From Bryobacteraceae bacterium (lineage in GTDB: Bacteria > Acidobacteriota > Terriglobia > Bryobacterales > Bryobacteraceae): a stretch of 64,000 nucleotides of DNA. Location of the stretch: assembly GCA_019752335.1 (NCBI GenBank), contig JAIEMJ010000013.1, forward strand, positions 124,001 to 188,000, given 5' to 3'. Positions 44,101 to 52,401 of the stretch are shown piece after piece. The notes under the pieces are model-generated. The model did not search any database, was not told the DNA's origin, and saw nothing but the letters and a program-made list of their open reading frames with translations. Position 1 is the first letter of the stretch, and each line of letters opens with the position of its first letter. A program made the position numbers and the translations under genes.

Positions 44101-44149
44101 TTAACAACAACATCAGCACACCTCTAGGGAAGATACTGGAAGCTCTCAA
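41114..44149 (-). CDS. propeller sensor histidine kinase of cassette A
   Basis: A 1011-residue sensor kinase with a signal peptide (MLMLLLTAHAASA-like) and about 12 propeller repeats in the periplasm (DGYLWIGTEAGLV, NNLWVRL, DGEIWMGT, DGNIWVGT, EGNLWAGS). A Y_Y_Y domain follows (RVRFRYMLEDFDSAWSEP, TNIGPGAYKFRLLAS), then one membrane segment (WWFRTAGALLLGMTFAAIYRF), a HisKA_3 helix with His in RIAQELHDTLLQGFLSA and an ATPase domain with DNGCGIDSG and GHWGLPGMRERAERIGG. It is cytoplasm-facing only through its C-terminal 250 residues. It is coupled to the GH16-like lipoprotein gene upstream (26-nt overlap) and to the regulator gene downstream. Among related kinases, glycans are frequent ligands. 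Confidence 0.92.
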   Translation of the reverse strand: MRASSIFPRGVLMLLLTAHAASALDPTRAPSQYAREHWGPERGFPRGPVYAIAQTSDGYLWIGTEAGLVRFDGLNFKLITADTPTTQVLGLLADNENNLWVRLPGPTLLRYRDGVFEDAVSKLGMPYSNITVMSRSNRGGLLVARLEPGVVVHDQGKFGLNLAASPVARSPVISVAQTRDGEIWMGTRDAGLFRTSGKTVSEVSKGLPDTKVNCMLADKDHNLLVGTDRGVVQWDGQNLRSAGIPDALNDFQALAMARDRDGNIWVGTNSGGLLRVTSKGVARLSAKTGGESVTAIYEDREGNLWAGSADSIERLSDGAFRTFGLTEGLPTDGSIPVFVDSTDRLWFAPSTGGLRWARGAEQGQIALDGLDRDVIYSIAGDKDGLWLGRQRGGLTHLKFGNGSFSARTYRRRDGLADDSVYSVAVGRGGAVWAGTLSGGATQFERGQFTTYRLDEGLASNTVASVLETKDGAVWFATPNGLSSRSAGRWRTYGVAEGLPSPNVNCLFEDSAGTLWAGTAAGLVFWDSAGFHVPAITPDLLREPILGIAEDHHGWFWMATAAHVVRVDRQRLLQGKLRAGDVWDFGIADGLRGTEGVKRHRSVLADGRGRVWFSLNRGISVVDPERLGSLSSPILPQIQTIAADGESVAWQGNAQIPGGHRKLTLTFTGLGLSTPERVRFRYMLEDFDSAWSEPSATREAIYTNIGPGAYKFRLLASGPDENWAGRESTVYITVEPLMWQTWWFRTAGALLLGMTFAAIYRFRLRQTTSHLKLRFEERLDERNRIAQELHDTLLQGFLSASMQLHVATDSIPEDSPAKAPMNRILGLMSRVIDEGRNAVRGLRAAPTEDLSEAFARIPLELNRSEPELTIVIEGQPRPFQPMLRDEVYRIGREALVNSFRHARASKIELELEYSPRSIRISVRDNGCGIDSGILQTGREGHWGLPGMRERAERIGGKLHVWSSAASGTEVVLTIPAHVAFTGQQSGASRWARLLLFGGRRKHRERTESNPRA

Positions 44150-45158
44150 TGACCACCTCCATTCCTTCCTGCAGGGGATTCGCCTTGTTTCCGTAGACGT
44201 ACAGATTCAAATGAATCAGCTCGTTTCCCGGCCTGGGTACTCCCGAGGCGAATGAGTGCTGCGCCACTGTCCGTCCCTTGGAGATGGTTTCGAAAGCAAC
44301 CCGCCCGAATTCCCAGCGAATCACCTGCGTGTGGGGCCCAGCAGGCAGATTGAATCGCCAGACATTTGCGGGCACATAATAGGGTTGAACTACGAACTGC
44401 CCGTTCTTGCTTTTCAATTCACCCCAGCGGCTGACCTCAATGTCAAACTCCCGGGTGGGGCCAGCATCGTCCCAAGAGAAAATGCTGAATACGGTGCCAG
44501 GTTCAAGATGCGCCACATCCTGTATGGCAAAGCGATACGTCCCGTACCCAAGACTACGGGTGAGCTTGAGTTCCGCGCTGGTCCACTCGGACCCAGACTT
44601 CGCGATGCGAAGATGCAGAAATCCTTTCGAGTCGGTCCACACGTTCTTCGGGCCATAGAGATTCTTCGTCCCGCCTCGATTGCTGGGGGTACTGCGAATC
44701 TCCCATTGATAGCCGCTGAATTCGATCGTCTCCACCGGAGGTCTGGTCAGTTGTGGAGTTTCCGCTACAGCAACCGCGATCACATTCCCGCCCGGCTTTG
44801 GGAGTTCGCTCAAGGTGATAGGAGCGCGGTACTCTTTGTTCACTAGAACCGCCGCGTATGCTGAGCCCGGATGCGTCACATTCTTCCAACTCGAATCCTT
44901 TCCAATGGGTGTGAACGGAGTCTCCGCCAAGGGTTGAACCCACCACACCCCGCTGCGGGCAAAGAGCACAATGGCTTGTCCGGATTTTGCTCCGCTGACG
45001 CGGCCTTCAATTGCTTCGGTCTTTTCCGGGCTGCCATCACCCAATGGCGGGAGTTTCGTGAATTCAATCGCCGGAAGGGCGGAACCGGTCTGCGAGCGGC
45101 AACTCACCAGGGTGCAGAAGAGCGGCAGAATCGTCGGGAGCATCCAGCGCGGCGTCAT
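44124..45158 (-). CDS. GH16-like concanavalin-fold lipoprotein of cassette A
   Basis: A 344-residue protein with a lipoprotein signal (lipobox LVSC, Cys20). The C-terminal 200 residues contain the block SIFSWDDAGPTREFDIEVSRWG, in which EFDIE resembles the catalytic EIDIE motif of GH16 glycosidases. Then come FVVQPYYVPANVWRF and a C-terminal LYVYGNKANPLQEGMEVVIE. The paralogue at 46264 has REFDIE replaced by REIDIE. The N-terminal half has repeats such as IEGRVSGAKSGQAIVLFARSGVWWVQP and a small beta domain. It probably binds or trims carbohydrate at the cell surface; enzymatic activity is uncertain. It precedes the propeller kinase with a 26-nt overlap. Confidence 0.82.
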   Translation of the reverse strand: MTPRWMLPTILPLFCTLVSCRSQTGSALPAIEFTKLPPLGDGSPEKTEAIEGRVSGAKSGQAIVLFARSGVWWVQPLAETPFTPIGKDSSWKNVTHPGSAYAAVLVNKEYRAPITLSELPKPGGNVIAVAVAETPQLTRPPVETIEFSGYQWEIRSTPSNRGGTKNLYGPKNVWTDSKGFLHLRIAKSGSEWTSAELKLTRSLGYGTYRFAIQDVAHLEPGTVFSIFSWDDAGPTREFDIEVSRWGELKSKNGQFVVQPYYVPANVWRFNLPAGPHTQVIRWEFGRVAFETISKGRTVAQHSFASGVPRPGNELIHLNLYVYGNKANPLQEGMEVVIESFQYLP

Positions 45159-45169
45159 TGCTCACCAAT

Positions 45170-45470
45170 CGAGACGGGCCTCAAACCGAATCTCGGCGCC
45201 AACCAGTTGCTTACCCCCGCAACCTGACCGAACAACGGGCTCGACGCGTTTGTTCGATGTGAGGACCCTGAAAGCCCAGTTTGATACAACGCGACGGGCT
45301 CGCCCAACCCCGGGGTTGGCCGTCCCGATTGGTGACTGTCTCGCGAACGGAGTTCGTGACGGGTGCCAGTATCGAGGCGTCGATTCCCGGCATCAAAGCC
45401 CCGGATGGGTCGGCCACCGAACCGCGAACTTGTCGGCGAAAGACGGAACGGCGGAAGGCGACGCCGGAAG
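45170..45470 (-). pseudogene. TonB-receptor N-terminal relic
   Basis: The minus strand reads GSVADPSGALMPGIDASILA, then NSVRETVTNRDGQPRG, the usual start of Oar-like receptors (TDPSGALMPGASVTV... TVTNESG). It is out of frame a little further on, where ALYQTGLSGSSHRTNASSPL in another frame resembles a receptor C-terminal region. There is no signal peptide and no barrel. It is best seen as a deletion relic of a receptor, in the 1.1-kb gap between the two divergent cassettes. Confidence 0.5.
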
Positions 45471-45479
45471 CGATGCAGC

Positions 45480-46263
45480 GTCAGGACGTGACCAGAATCC
45501 ACGTTGCCCCCCTGTGGCAGAATAGCGCGGTTGCAAACATCGGGACTCCAGTTTCGTTATCCCGCGCTTCAATAAGCATAAGGCAAACGCAAAAGTGGCG
45601 CGACACAGTAGTGAGGGATGGATTGCTACCTCGAAAGTGGTACGCGCGAAGCGCCGGTGCCAGCCTCACCCGCTTTTTTGAACTAACTTTCGGACTCGTC
45701 GAAGCCGGCATCGGGGCTCGATGGGTGGCCGGCAGCGCTTTACGGTTGGTAGGCGGCGCGGTAGGTTGACGGATTGCTTCACGTTTTATCCCCGAGCGGG
45801 ACAGTGCGCAGCGGACAGCTCCCTCCATTTCGTGGTACCTAAGACCTGTGAGCATCGTGGGTGCTTCCGAGATGGGAGCGGACGTATCCTTAGATATGAG
45901 ACCCCGGGTCGTTGGGAGGTAGCTGATCATGCGAATCAATGCCCTGAAATCGATACCTGCAGGACGACGAACTGCACAGTGCGTTAGGGCGTGGCCCGTA
46001 TCCGCAGTCCTGCGAATCCTGGCTGGGGTGCATTTCGCTACCGTCGTGAACTCGTTGGTAAACAACCACTACGCCAGGCGGAGACAGCGGGATCGACGCC
46101 ATCTCTTTGGAAGGTTCTTCGGGCGGCGTTGTTTTGCTGCCGGGGACTTCCAACTGCAAGGTAGGAACGCGAGCTTCCAGCCCGTTATTTGGGAAGGTAG
46201 TTGGCGCCAGCGACTGATTCGCGCCCCGAAAGGTCCAGCTTGGCATCCAGGCGGACTGGTGAC
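45480..46263. other. intergenic region between divergent cassettes; no gene seen
   Basis: No reading frame in this 780-nt stretch has a credible start, composition and family match. It must hold the promoter of cassette B, and together with the relic at 45170 it separates the two divergent lipoprotein genes. A GTTGGCGCC word occurs upstream of both lipoprotein genes (about 50 and 70 nt before their ATGs), which could be a shared site or chance. Confidence 0.5.
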
Positions 46264-47325
46264 ATGATCGCGACGACACTTCGGACGGGCGTACTGCTGT
46301 TGGCGAGTTTCGGCGGCGTAGGGTGCTCGGTCCAACAACCCTCCGTCAAGCCCAGCATTGAGTTTACGCAAATACCGGAGGCAGGCCCCGGCGGAGCCAA
46401 GCACATGGCTCCGATTGCTGGCCGCGTTACAGGCGCCCGGCTTGGGCAGAAGATCGTACTGTACGCAAAGAGCGGAATATGGTGGGTACAGCCGTTCTCC
46501 CAAAAACCCCTAACTGAAATCCAGCGAGACTCTTCGTGGAAGAATTCCACCCACTCTGGCTCAGAGTACGCCGCGCTCCTGGTCAGGGATGGTTACGCTC
46601 CGCCGGCGAAGACCGATGTTCTACCGGCGAAAGACGAATCTGTTCTCGCTGTTGCAGTCGTTGAGGGAAGAGGGTCGGCCGAATCTTCTCAACTGACCCC
46701 GAAAAGGATTCGTTTCAGCGGCTACGAGTGGGAAGTCCGGCAGATTCCCAGCGATAGCGGTGGAGTCACGCATCTCAACAGCGGTTCTAACGCCTGGACT
46801 GACGCCAACGGTTGGCTGCATCTCAGAATCACACGAGAAGGAGATGTGTGGACCTGTGCTGAGGTTGGTCTGTTGCGAAGCCTCGGATACGGAACATATT
46901 CTTTTGTCGTGCGCGATATGCCTCGCCTGGAGCCAGCTACCGTTCTGGGAATGTTCACCTGGGACGACCTGGAGTTGGGGCAGAACCATCGCGAGATTGA
47001 TATCGAACTTAGCCAATGGGGCGATCCGGCAGTGAAGAACGCTCAGTTTGTGATCCAGCCCTACTACGTACCCGCCAACTCTTTTCGTTTTATTACGCCC
47101 TCCGCCTCATCGACACACTCATTCCACTGGGAACCCGGACGAGTGTCGTTCAAATCCACTCAGAACAAGGTAGCGCGCGTTGTCGCAGAACATGTCTTCA
47201 CCTCGGGGGTTCCGTCCCCCGGCGCGGAAAGCATCCATATAAAATTATACGTATATGGGAAGTCGCGAACCCCGCAACGGCATGGTGTCGAGGTGGTGAT
47301 TGAAAAGTTCGAATTCCTACCTTGA
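46264..47325 (+). CDS. GH16-like concanavalin-fold lipoprotein of cassette B
   Basis: A 353-residue lipoprotein; the ATG at 46264 gives a signal with lipobox-like GVGC (Cys21). It is a clear paralogue of the protein at 44124 over its whole length (ARSGVWWVQP versus AKSGIWWVQP; SLGYGTYRFAIQD versus SLGYGTYSFVVRD; C-termini VVIESFQYLP versus VVIEKFEFLP). The GH16-type motif is REIDIELSQWG with both acidic residues and the canonical EIDIE spacing. Its gene ends 4 nt before the propeller kinase start. A longer upstream in-frame start is possible but would place residues before the signal peptide. Confidence 0.85.
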   Translation: MIATTLRTGVLLLASFGGVGCSVQQPSVKPSIEFTQIPEAGPGGAKHMAPIAGRVTGARLGQKIVLYAKSGIWWVQPFSQKPLTEIQRDSSWKNSTHSGSEYAALLVRDGYAPPAKTDVLPAKDESVLAVAVVEGRGSAESSQLTPKRIRFSGYEWEVRQIPSDSGGVTHLNSGSNAWTDANGWLHLRITREGDVWTCAEVGLLRSLGYGTYSFVVRDMPRLEPATVLGMFTWDDLELGQNHREIDIELSQWGDPAVKNAQFVIQPYYVPANSFRFITPSASSTHSFHWEPGRVSFKSTQNKVARVVAEHVFTSGVPSPGAESIHIKLYVYGKSRTPQRHGVEVVIEKFEFLP

Positions 47326-47329
47326 CTCG

Positions 47330-50300
47330 ATGAGCGGATCGCGTGAGATCTGTCGGATGCTTCGTGTGACACTCGCGGTGGTGTGCTTTTCTCAAGCTGC
47401 CCAGGGTCTCGATCCAAACCGGGCTCTGTCGCAATATGTCCGCGACCGATGGGGGCCTGACCACGGGCTCCCGCGAGGGCCGATTTACGCCATCGACCAG
47501 AGCACGGACGGCTATCTGTGGATCGGCACGGAGAAGGGCTTGGTGCGCTTTGACGGACTCGGCTTCGTCCTGGTGCGGTCGGCTCAGCCCGAACAACCGG
47601 CTCCAACACATGTCCTGGGCCTGATGGCGGATCGCGAAGGCGGCTTGTTGCTCCGACTCCGTCGCCCTAACGCGACCATGCTGCGTTACCAGACGGGCGT
47701 CTTTCATGATGGGATGGCAGACTTCGGACGTCCCCGCGGATCCGTCGCCGTCAATGGCCGTGACAAGGATGGCAATCCCCTTCTGTGGATTCTGAAGGGA
47801 GAGGGGAGCGCGATCGTGCTGAAAGGAGGCAGGTTCGAAACACTTGCTTCTCCACCGGATTTTTCGCGCTCGCCAGTCCTGGCGATTGCGCAAACAGGTG
47901 ACGGCAGCATCTGGGTGGGAACGCGGGACGCCGGCCTCTTTCGCTTGAAAGATGGAGTCACGTCTGCGATCAAGATGGGGTTACCCGACCTGAAGGTGAA
48001 CACTCTCGTTGCTGCCGGGAACGAATTGTGGGTTGGCACGGATCACGGATTAGTGCGCTGGGATGGCTCAAGACTGACGAAAAAGGGTATTCCAAGTTCA
48101 CTGGACGACGTTCAGATTCTCGCGATGACGCTCGACGCAAATTCCAACCTGTGGGGTGGCACGAACTCGCAAGGCTTGTTCCGACTGAGTTCCAAAGGCG
48201 TTTCCTGGATGGATCCATCGCCAGGCGAGACGCGAGAGGCCGTGACAGCGGTCTTTGAGGATCGCGAGGGAAATCTCTGGTCGGGCAGCGCAAGCGGTCT
48301 TGAGCGGATTCGCGACAGCGTCTTCGTGACCTATTCCTCGGCGGAAGGATTGTCTTCAGATAGCTTTGGCCCTATCTATGTGGATTCGGAGAACGGCGGC
48401 TGGTTCGCTCCGATGAGCGGCGGCTTGTCCTGGTGGCGTGATGGCCGGCTTGTGGAAGTGAACGAAGCAGGTCTGAACCGGGACGTCATCTATTCGATCA
48501 CGGGAGGGCGAGACGGTTTGTGGATTGGCCGACAGAACGGTGGCCTCACCCGCCTGCGTCGCCAAGGTGCGTCCTTTACTTCCACCACATACCGAAGCAC
48601 AGACGGTCTGGCGCAAAACAGCGTTTATGCCGTCCACGAGAGCCGCGACGGAGCGGTGTGGGCCGCTACTCTCAGCGGTGGCATCAGCAGATTGTACGGG
48701 GACAAGTTCACGACCTACACGACCGGCGACGGTCTCGCATCCAACACCGTCGCCTCGATTCTCGAGGACTCGACCGGCCGCGTGTGGTTCGCAACACCGA
48801 TTGGTTTGACCGCGCTCACAAAGGGACAATGGCGCACCTACCGGGTTGCAGACGGGTTGCCATCGGACAACGTCAACTGCCTGCTTGAAGATTCTTCGGG
48901 AATGCTCTGGATCGGGACCTCGGCCGGTCTCGCATTTCAGGGCAATGGACGCATGCAGTCTCCTTTGGACGCCCCCGCGCCCCTCAGGGAACAAATCCTA
49001 GGCCTCGCCCAAGATCGTGCCGGCTCGCTCTGGATCGCGACCGCAACCAAAGTCATAAGAGTGAAGCGGGATGCACTGGTGAGTGGCCGCATCCACGATG
49101 GAGACCTGCGCGAGTATGCCCTCGCTGATGGCTTACGCGGCGTCGAAGGAGTGAAGCGACACAAATCCGTGGTCACGGATTCTCTCGGACGAGTTTGGTT
49201 TTCGCTGAATCGAGGGATTTCCGTCGTTCATCCTGAGTTGCTTGCCAGCAGTTCAGCTCCGGCGATTGTACAGATCCAGAACGTTTCAGCTGATGGCCAC
49301 CCCATTAAACTCCAAGGCGGATTGCGGATTCCTGGCGGTAGTCGGCGTGTTGTGTTTGGCTATGCAGGGTTGAGTCTCTCCGTGCCGGATCGCGTTCGAT
49401 TCAGGTACCTGCTGGAGGAATTCGATCCCAACTGGAGCGAGCCGGTTTCCGCACGTGAGGCGGTCTATACGAACCTTGGTCCCGGACACTACCGCTTCCG
49501 CGTGATCGCCAGCAATCCCGACGGGGTGTGGAATAACGCGGAATCAACAATCGAGTTCGATGTCGCGCCTTTGACCTGGCAGACTTGGTGGTTCCGTCTT
49601 GCCGCTGTTTCGGGCATCGGCTTCGCGATTACGGCGCTTTATCGCTTGCGGCTAATGCGCATGACCAGCCGGCTAAACGTTCGTTTCGAGGAGCGGCTGG
49701 CGGAACGGACTCGGATTGCGCAAGAGCTGCACGATACGTTGCTCCAGGGCTTCCTCAGCGCTTCTATGCAACTCCATGTCGCGACGGACCGGCTGTCCGA
49801 AGATTCTCCGGCCAAGCCATCCATCAACCGTGTTCTGAATCTGATGGGGCGTGTGATCGATGAAGGACGGAACGCGGTGCGAGGCCTCCGGAGCGCAGAC
49901 AACGACGGCAGCGACCTGGCGCGCGTGTTTTCACGGATACAAGACGAACTCGGCATGGACGATGCCTGTGATTTTCGAGTGATTGTCGAAGGCGAGACCC
50001 GCCCGTTGCATCCAGTGCTCCGCGACGAGGTCTATCGGATTGGTCGCGAAGCGCTGGTCAACGCGTTTCGTCATTCGCGTGCGAAGAACATCGAGATGGA
50101 ACTCGATTATGCGGCCAGACGTTTTCGGATGCTGATTCGTGATAACGGGTGCGGTATTGATGCACGCGTACTGCGGTCGGGGCGCGAGGGTCACTGGGGG
50201 CTGACCGGCATGCGCGAGCGTGCAGAGAAGATTGGCGCACAGTTCCACGTGCGCAGCAGCTCAAGTGCCGGGACGGAAGTCGAGTTGTTGGTACCCGGCC

Positions 50301-50443
50301 CGATTGCCTTCCCGGTGCAGGCCCGCGACGGGCTGCTACGACGTCTCGTGCATCGTTACGCGCAGAAAGCTCAAACGAGAGTTTTCGGCGGAGGGGGCAA
50401 TGATGGCCGACCTAAGACGCATTCGGATACTGAGCGTGGATGA
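47330..50443 (+). CDS. propeller sensor histidine kinase of cassette B
   Basis: About 1037 residues. The start may be 47330 or 47357; the latter gives a compact signal peptide ending AAQG. The architecture is the same as in 41114: propeller repeats (DGYLWIGTEKGLV, EGNLWSGS, GRVWFAT, GMLWIGT, GSLWIAT), Y_Y_Y (RVRFRYLLEEFDPNWSEP, TNLGPGHYRFRVIAS), a membrane helix (WWFRLAAVSGIGFAITALYRL), HisKA_3 His in RIAQELHDTLLQGFLSA, and ATPase motifs DNGCGIDAR and GHWGLTGMRERAEKIGA. The last 45 residues after VPGPIAFPVQ extend over the start of the regulator relic. Its cognate regulator is broken, so it must use another regulator or be orphaned. Confidence 0.92.
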   Translation: MSGSREICRMLRVTLAVVCFSQAAQGLDPNRALSQYVRDRWGPDHGLPRGPIYAIDQSTDGYLWIGTEKGLVRFDGLGFVLVRSAQPEQPAPTHVLGLMADREGGLLLRLRRPNATMLRYQTGVFHDGMADFGRPRGSVAVNGRDKDGNPLLWILKGEGSAIVLKGGRFETLASPPDFSRSPVLAIAQTGDGSIWVGTRDAGLFRLKDGVTSAIKMGLPDLKVNTLVAAGNELWVGTDHGLVRWDGSRLTKKGIPSSLDDVQILAMTLDANSNLWGGTNSQGLFRLSSKGVSWMDPSPGETREAVTAVFEDREGNLWSGSASGLERIRDSVFVTYSSAEGLSSDSFGPIYVDSENGGWFAPMSGGLSWWRDGRLVEVNEAGLNRDVIYSITGGRDGLWIGRQNGGLTRLRRQGASFTSTTYRSTDGLAQNSVYAVHESRDGAVWAATLSGGISRLYGDKFTTYTTGDGLASNTVASILEDSTGRVWFATPIGLTALTKGQWRTYRVADGLPSDNVNCLLEDSSGMLWIGTSAGLAFQGNGRMQSPLDAPAPLREQILGLAQDRAGSLWIATATKVIRVKRDALVSGRIHDGDLREYALADGLRGVEGVKRHKSVVTDSLGRVWFSLNRGISVVHPELLASSSAPAIVQIQNVSADGHPIKLQGGLRIPGGSRRVVFGYAGLSLSVPDRVRFRYLLEEFDPNWSEPVSAREAVYTNLGPGHYRFRVIASNPDGVWNNAESTIEFDVAPLTWQTWWFRLAAVSGIGFAITALYRLRLMRMTSRLNVRFEERLAERTRIAQELHDTLLQGFLSASMQLHVATDRLSEDSPAKPSINRVLNLMGRVIDEGRNAVRGLRSADNDGSDLARVFSRIQDELGMDDACDFRVIVEGETRPLHPVLRDEVYRIGREALVNAFRHSRAKNIEMELDYAARRFRMLIRDNGCGIDARVLRSGREGHWGLTGMRERAEKIGAQFHVRSSSSAGTEVELLVPGPIAFPVQARDGLLRRLVHRYAQKAQTRVFGGGGNDGRPKTHSDTERG

Positions 50444-50658
50444 CCGCCCACGAATCGAGAGGCGATTCAGAACTCTGGGTCCCATGTGAGCTCAAGAATC
50501 TAGCCTGAATGACGGTTGCGAATACCTCGGACAGCTCCCTTGGGAGGCATGCTGCAGCTTCTACCTCGTTACTGCGACATGCGGTCGACGGCAAGCGCAA
50601 TCGCGACATCGTTAAACCGCACTTCATTTCAGAAGGCCCTGTCGAGGCATCAGCTTAA
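50400..50658 (+). pseudogene. NarL-type response regulator relic of cassette B
   Basis: An ATG at 50400/50403 with GGAGGGGG upstream starts ADLRRIRILSVDDRPRIERR, matching the receiver start of 40516 (NRIRVLSVDDHPLLREG). A stop follows after 28 codons. At 50563-50658 another frame reads LLRHAVDGKRNRDIVKPHFISEGPV, matching the HTH region LQHVAGGNRNRDIAEILFISEETV of 40516. The central receiver is deleted. So this copy of the cassette has lost its regulator but kept DoxX, the reverse of cassette A. Confidence 0.8.
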
Positions 50659-50818
50659 GCTCTAGCGTCCTGGCACTACACGATAGAGGTACGCCAGAAC
50701 CCCCAGGTTTGGGGATTCGCATGGCGGCCGAAGTAGCTACTCTGCCCTTAGGCATGATCGATCCGCAGACGTGATCGATCCGCATGCCGCTACACGAAGG
50801 AGCCCCAACCTGCAGAGA

Positions 50819-51232
50819 ATGTTCTCGACCTTTCCGAGTGGTTGGCCGGGGGTAGGCCTGCTCCTACTGCGGGTCGCAGTGGGCACGGCTGCGGTCATCC
50901 AAGGTAAAGTCTATTGGGCCTCAGGGCAAACGCCAACTCTTTGGGCAGGTGCCGTTGGACTGCTGGCGTTTTTTTCCGGAGTCTCCCTGATTCTCGGATT
51001 TCTTACCCCAATCTCGAGTGGCCTCGTAGGGCTCGGCGCCATGGGCAACCTGCTGTCGTGGTTCCCCCCTCCAGCGGCGGTTTTGTTCGGTACGGCACTA
51101 TGCGACGTTTTGGTCGCCATTGTCGCAGCGGCGGTTGTTTTCCTTGGCCCCGGCTCATTTTCAATTGACGCGCGGCTGTTCGGACGCCGTGAAGTCATAA
51201 TTCCTCGCAGTTCGCCTTCACCGAAACCATAG
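50819..51232 (+). CDS. small DoxX-like membrane protein of cassette B
   Basis: About 137 residues starting MFSTFPSGWPGVGLLLLRVA (ATG at 50819; an alternative GTG at 50771 adds 16 residues). Four hydrophobic segments are visible: GLLLLRVAVGTAAVI, LWAGAVGLLAFFSGVSLILGFL, SSGLVGLGAMGNLLSW and LCDVLVAIVAAAVVFLGPG. The C-terminus is SIDARLFGRREVIIPRS. It is the intact counterpart of the frameshifted gene at 40002 and closely related to 2649. The upstream 160 nt hold no gene between the regulator relic and this start. It closes cassette B. Because the kinase remains but the regulator is gone, this gene is kept under selection for some other reason or is very recently orphaned. Confidence 0.8.
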   Translation: MFSTFPSGWPGVGLLLLRVAVGTAAVIQGKVYWASGQTPTLWAGAVGLLAFFSGVSLILGFLTPISSGLVGLGAMGNLLSWFPPPAAVLFGTALCDVLVAIVAAAVVFLGPGSFSIDARLFGRREVIIPRSSPSPKP

Positions 51233-51501
51233 TCCGCGCTCCGCGGCCGTGGCCATCGCCGTAAGGACATTCGACACGAGGTTCGTGATTCTAGTGGCCA
51301 ACTGACTTGCCCGGGTCCTCCTAACTAGAAAGGCCCGGTGCGGTGGATGCCGATCAAAGGCCAAGCGGCGGGACCGGGAATTAAGCGCTGCTGAAAGTCG
51401 TGAGCGCAAGCAGAACCTTTATTGGGACTGGGCACGTGAATTCGCCTAAACAGTCACCGGGCGAGTTGACGTTCTCAGATTGACATTCCGATTCCAACGG
51501 T

Positions 51502-51837
51502 GTGCCTGTGCTTTGGCGCGCCGGTAAGCGACGGAGACTTGAGGAGTGCTTGAACGACATCGTCTTTGCATTCGCACGCGCGGCCGAGAGGAAAGTCGAG
51601 ATTCGGGAGGAGCGACGGCGAAGGGCAGAAGGCAAAGAGAGCGTGAGGTGGTGCGCCTTCAACAACAAGCCGGAAATCCAAACGGAGGAGGCGCGGGTTA
51701 GAGTTGTGCACGATGAGACTCAACGCTGGGTTTAGATTAAGCAGATCCAGTCGTACGTCGCGGTGAGGACTACTGCGGAGGGCCGGAACCTGATCAGGAA
51801 TGGGTGGCGCGCGCACTCGAGCGGGCAGACCGACTAG
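51502..51837 (+). pseudogene. relic of a coiled-coil hypothetical protein C-terminus
   Basis: A stretch of Arg/Glu-rich, coiled-coil-like sequence (RRLEECLNDIVFAFARAAER, EIREERRRRAEGKESV) is interrupted by a stop at 51733, after which IKQIQSYVAVRTTAEGRNLI continues in the same frame to 51837. This order, a LEDxLND-type helix followed by long charged helices and an IRxYVAAVR-type end, resembles the C-terminal part of a widespread uncharacterised bacterial protein. No start or N-terminal part is visible. Confidence 0.4.
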
Positions 51838-52099
51838 ACCGGCTCCGTCCGAGCCCGCCTTCCGTTCGCGATGAATGGCCTCAAGTTGGTGATTCGCCCT
51901 CCGGTGGATTTGGGCAGTCAGTTGGTGGACCGTGGAAAGGCAAGTAAACTGTTGCCATGGGAGTAACGCTTGCTAATCTTGGCGCGGTGATCAGTGGAAC
52001 TCGCGATACGCCCCCTTTGGGACTGAACCCCAAAATTGAGACAATCGCGAATGTCACACTTTGCAGCGAAACGAACTGCGAGTGGCCAAGAATTGAGCC

Positions 52100-52401
52100 G
52101 TGGGCCGATACCCACTGGCATTCAAGAAGCAGGCAGTTGAGCGGCTGAAAAGCGGCGATAACGTATTGGCGCTATCCGAGGAACTTGGGGTGCACCGGCG
52201 GATGCTATACCGCTGGCGCGATCAGTTGGTAGCAATCGACGACGGCGACACGCCGCCGGAAAACGTCAAAGAACGAGATCTCCGCATCCAACTTGCGTGG
52301 AGGTGGAGTCTTTCAAGGGTGCCTTGCAAAAAGTCGAGGCTCGACGCCAGAGCAGTACGCGGCCTGGCGAGACGGCATCTGCGACCAAATCCGGGAGTTG
52401 A
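52100..52401 (+). pseudogene. IS3-family OrfA (HTH) fragment
   Basis: GTG at 52100 starts YPLAFKKQAVERLKSGDNVL, then ALSEELGVHRRMLYRWRDQL, the HTH_28-type DNA-binding domain of IS3-family OrfA. After VKERDLRIQL the frame is lost; a second frame resumes with ESFKGALQKVEARRQSS and ends at 52401, as in intact OrfA C-termini. A deletion has removed part of the leucine zipper region. Confidence 0.75.

Noticed and set aside
45481-46065. A 194-codon minus-strand frame in the gap between cassettes
   Set aside because: Its composition is irregular, it has no ribosome site, and no part resembles a known family. A faint YggT-like pattern on the plus strand near 45660 was also too weak to call.
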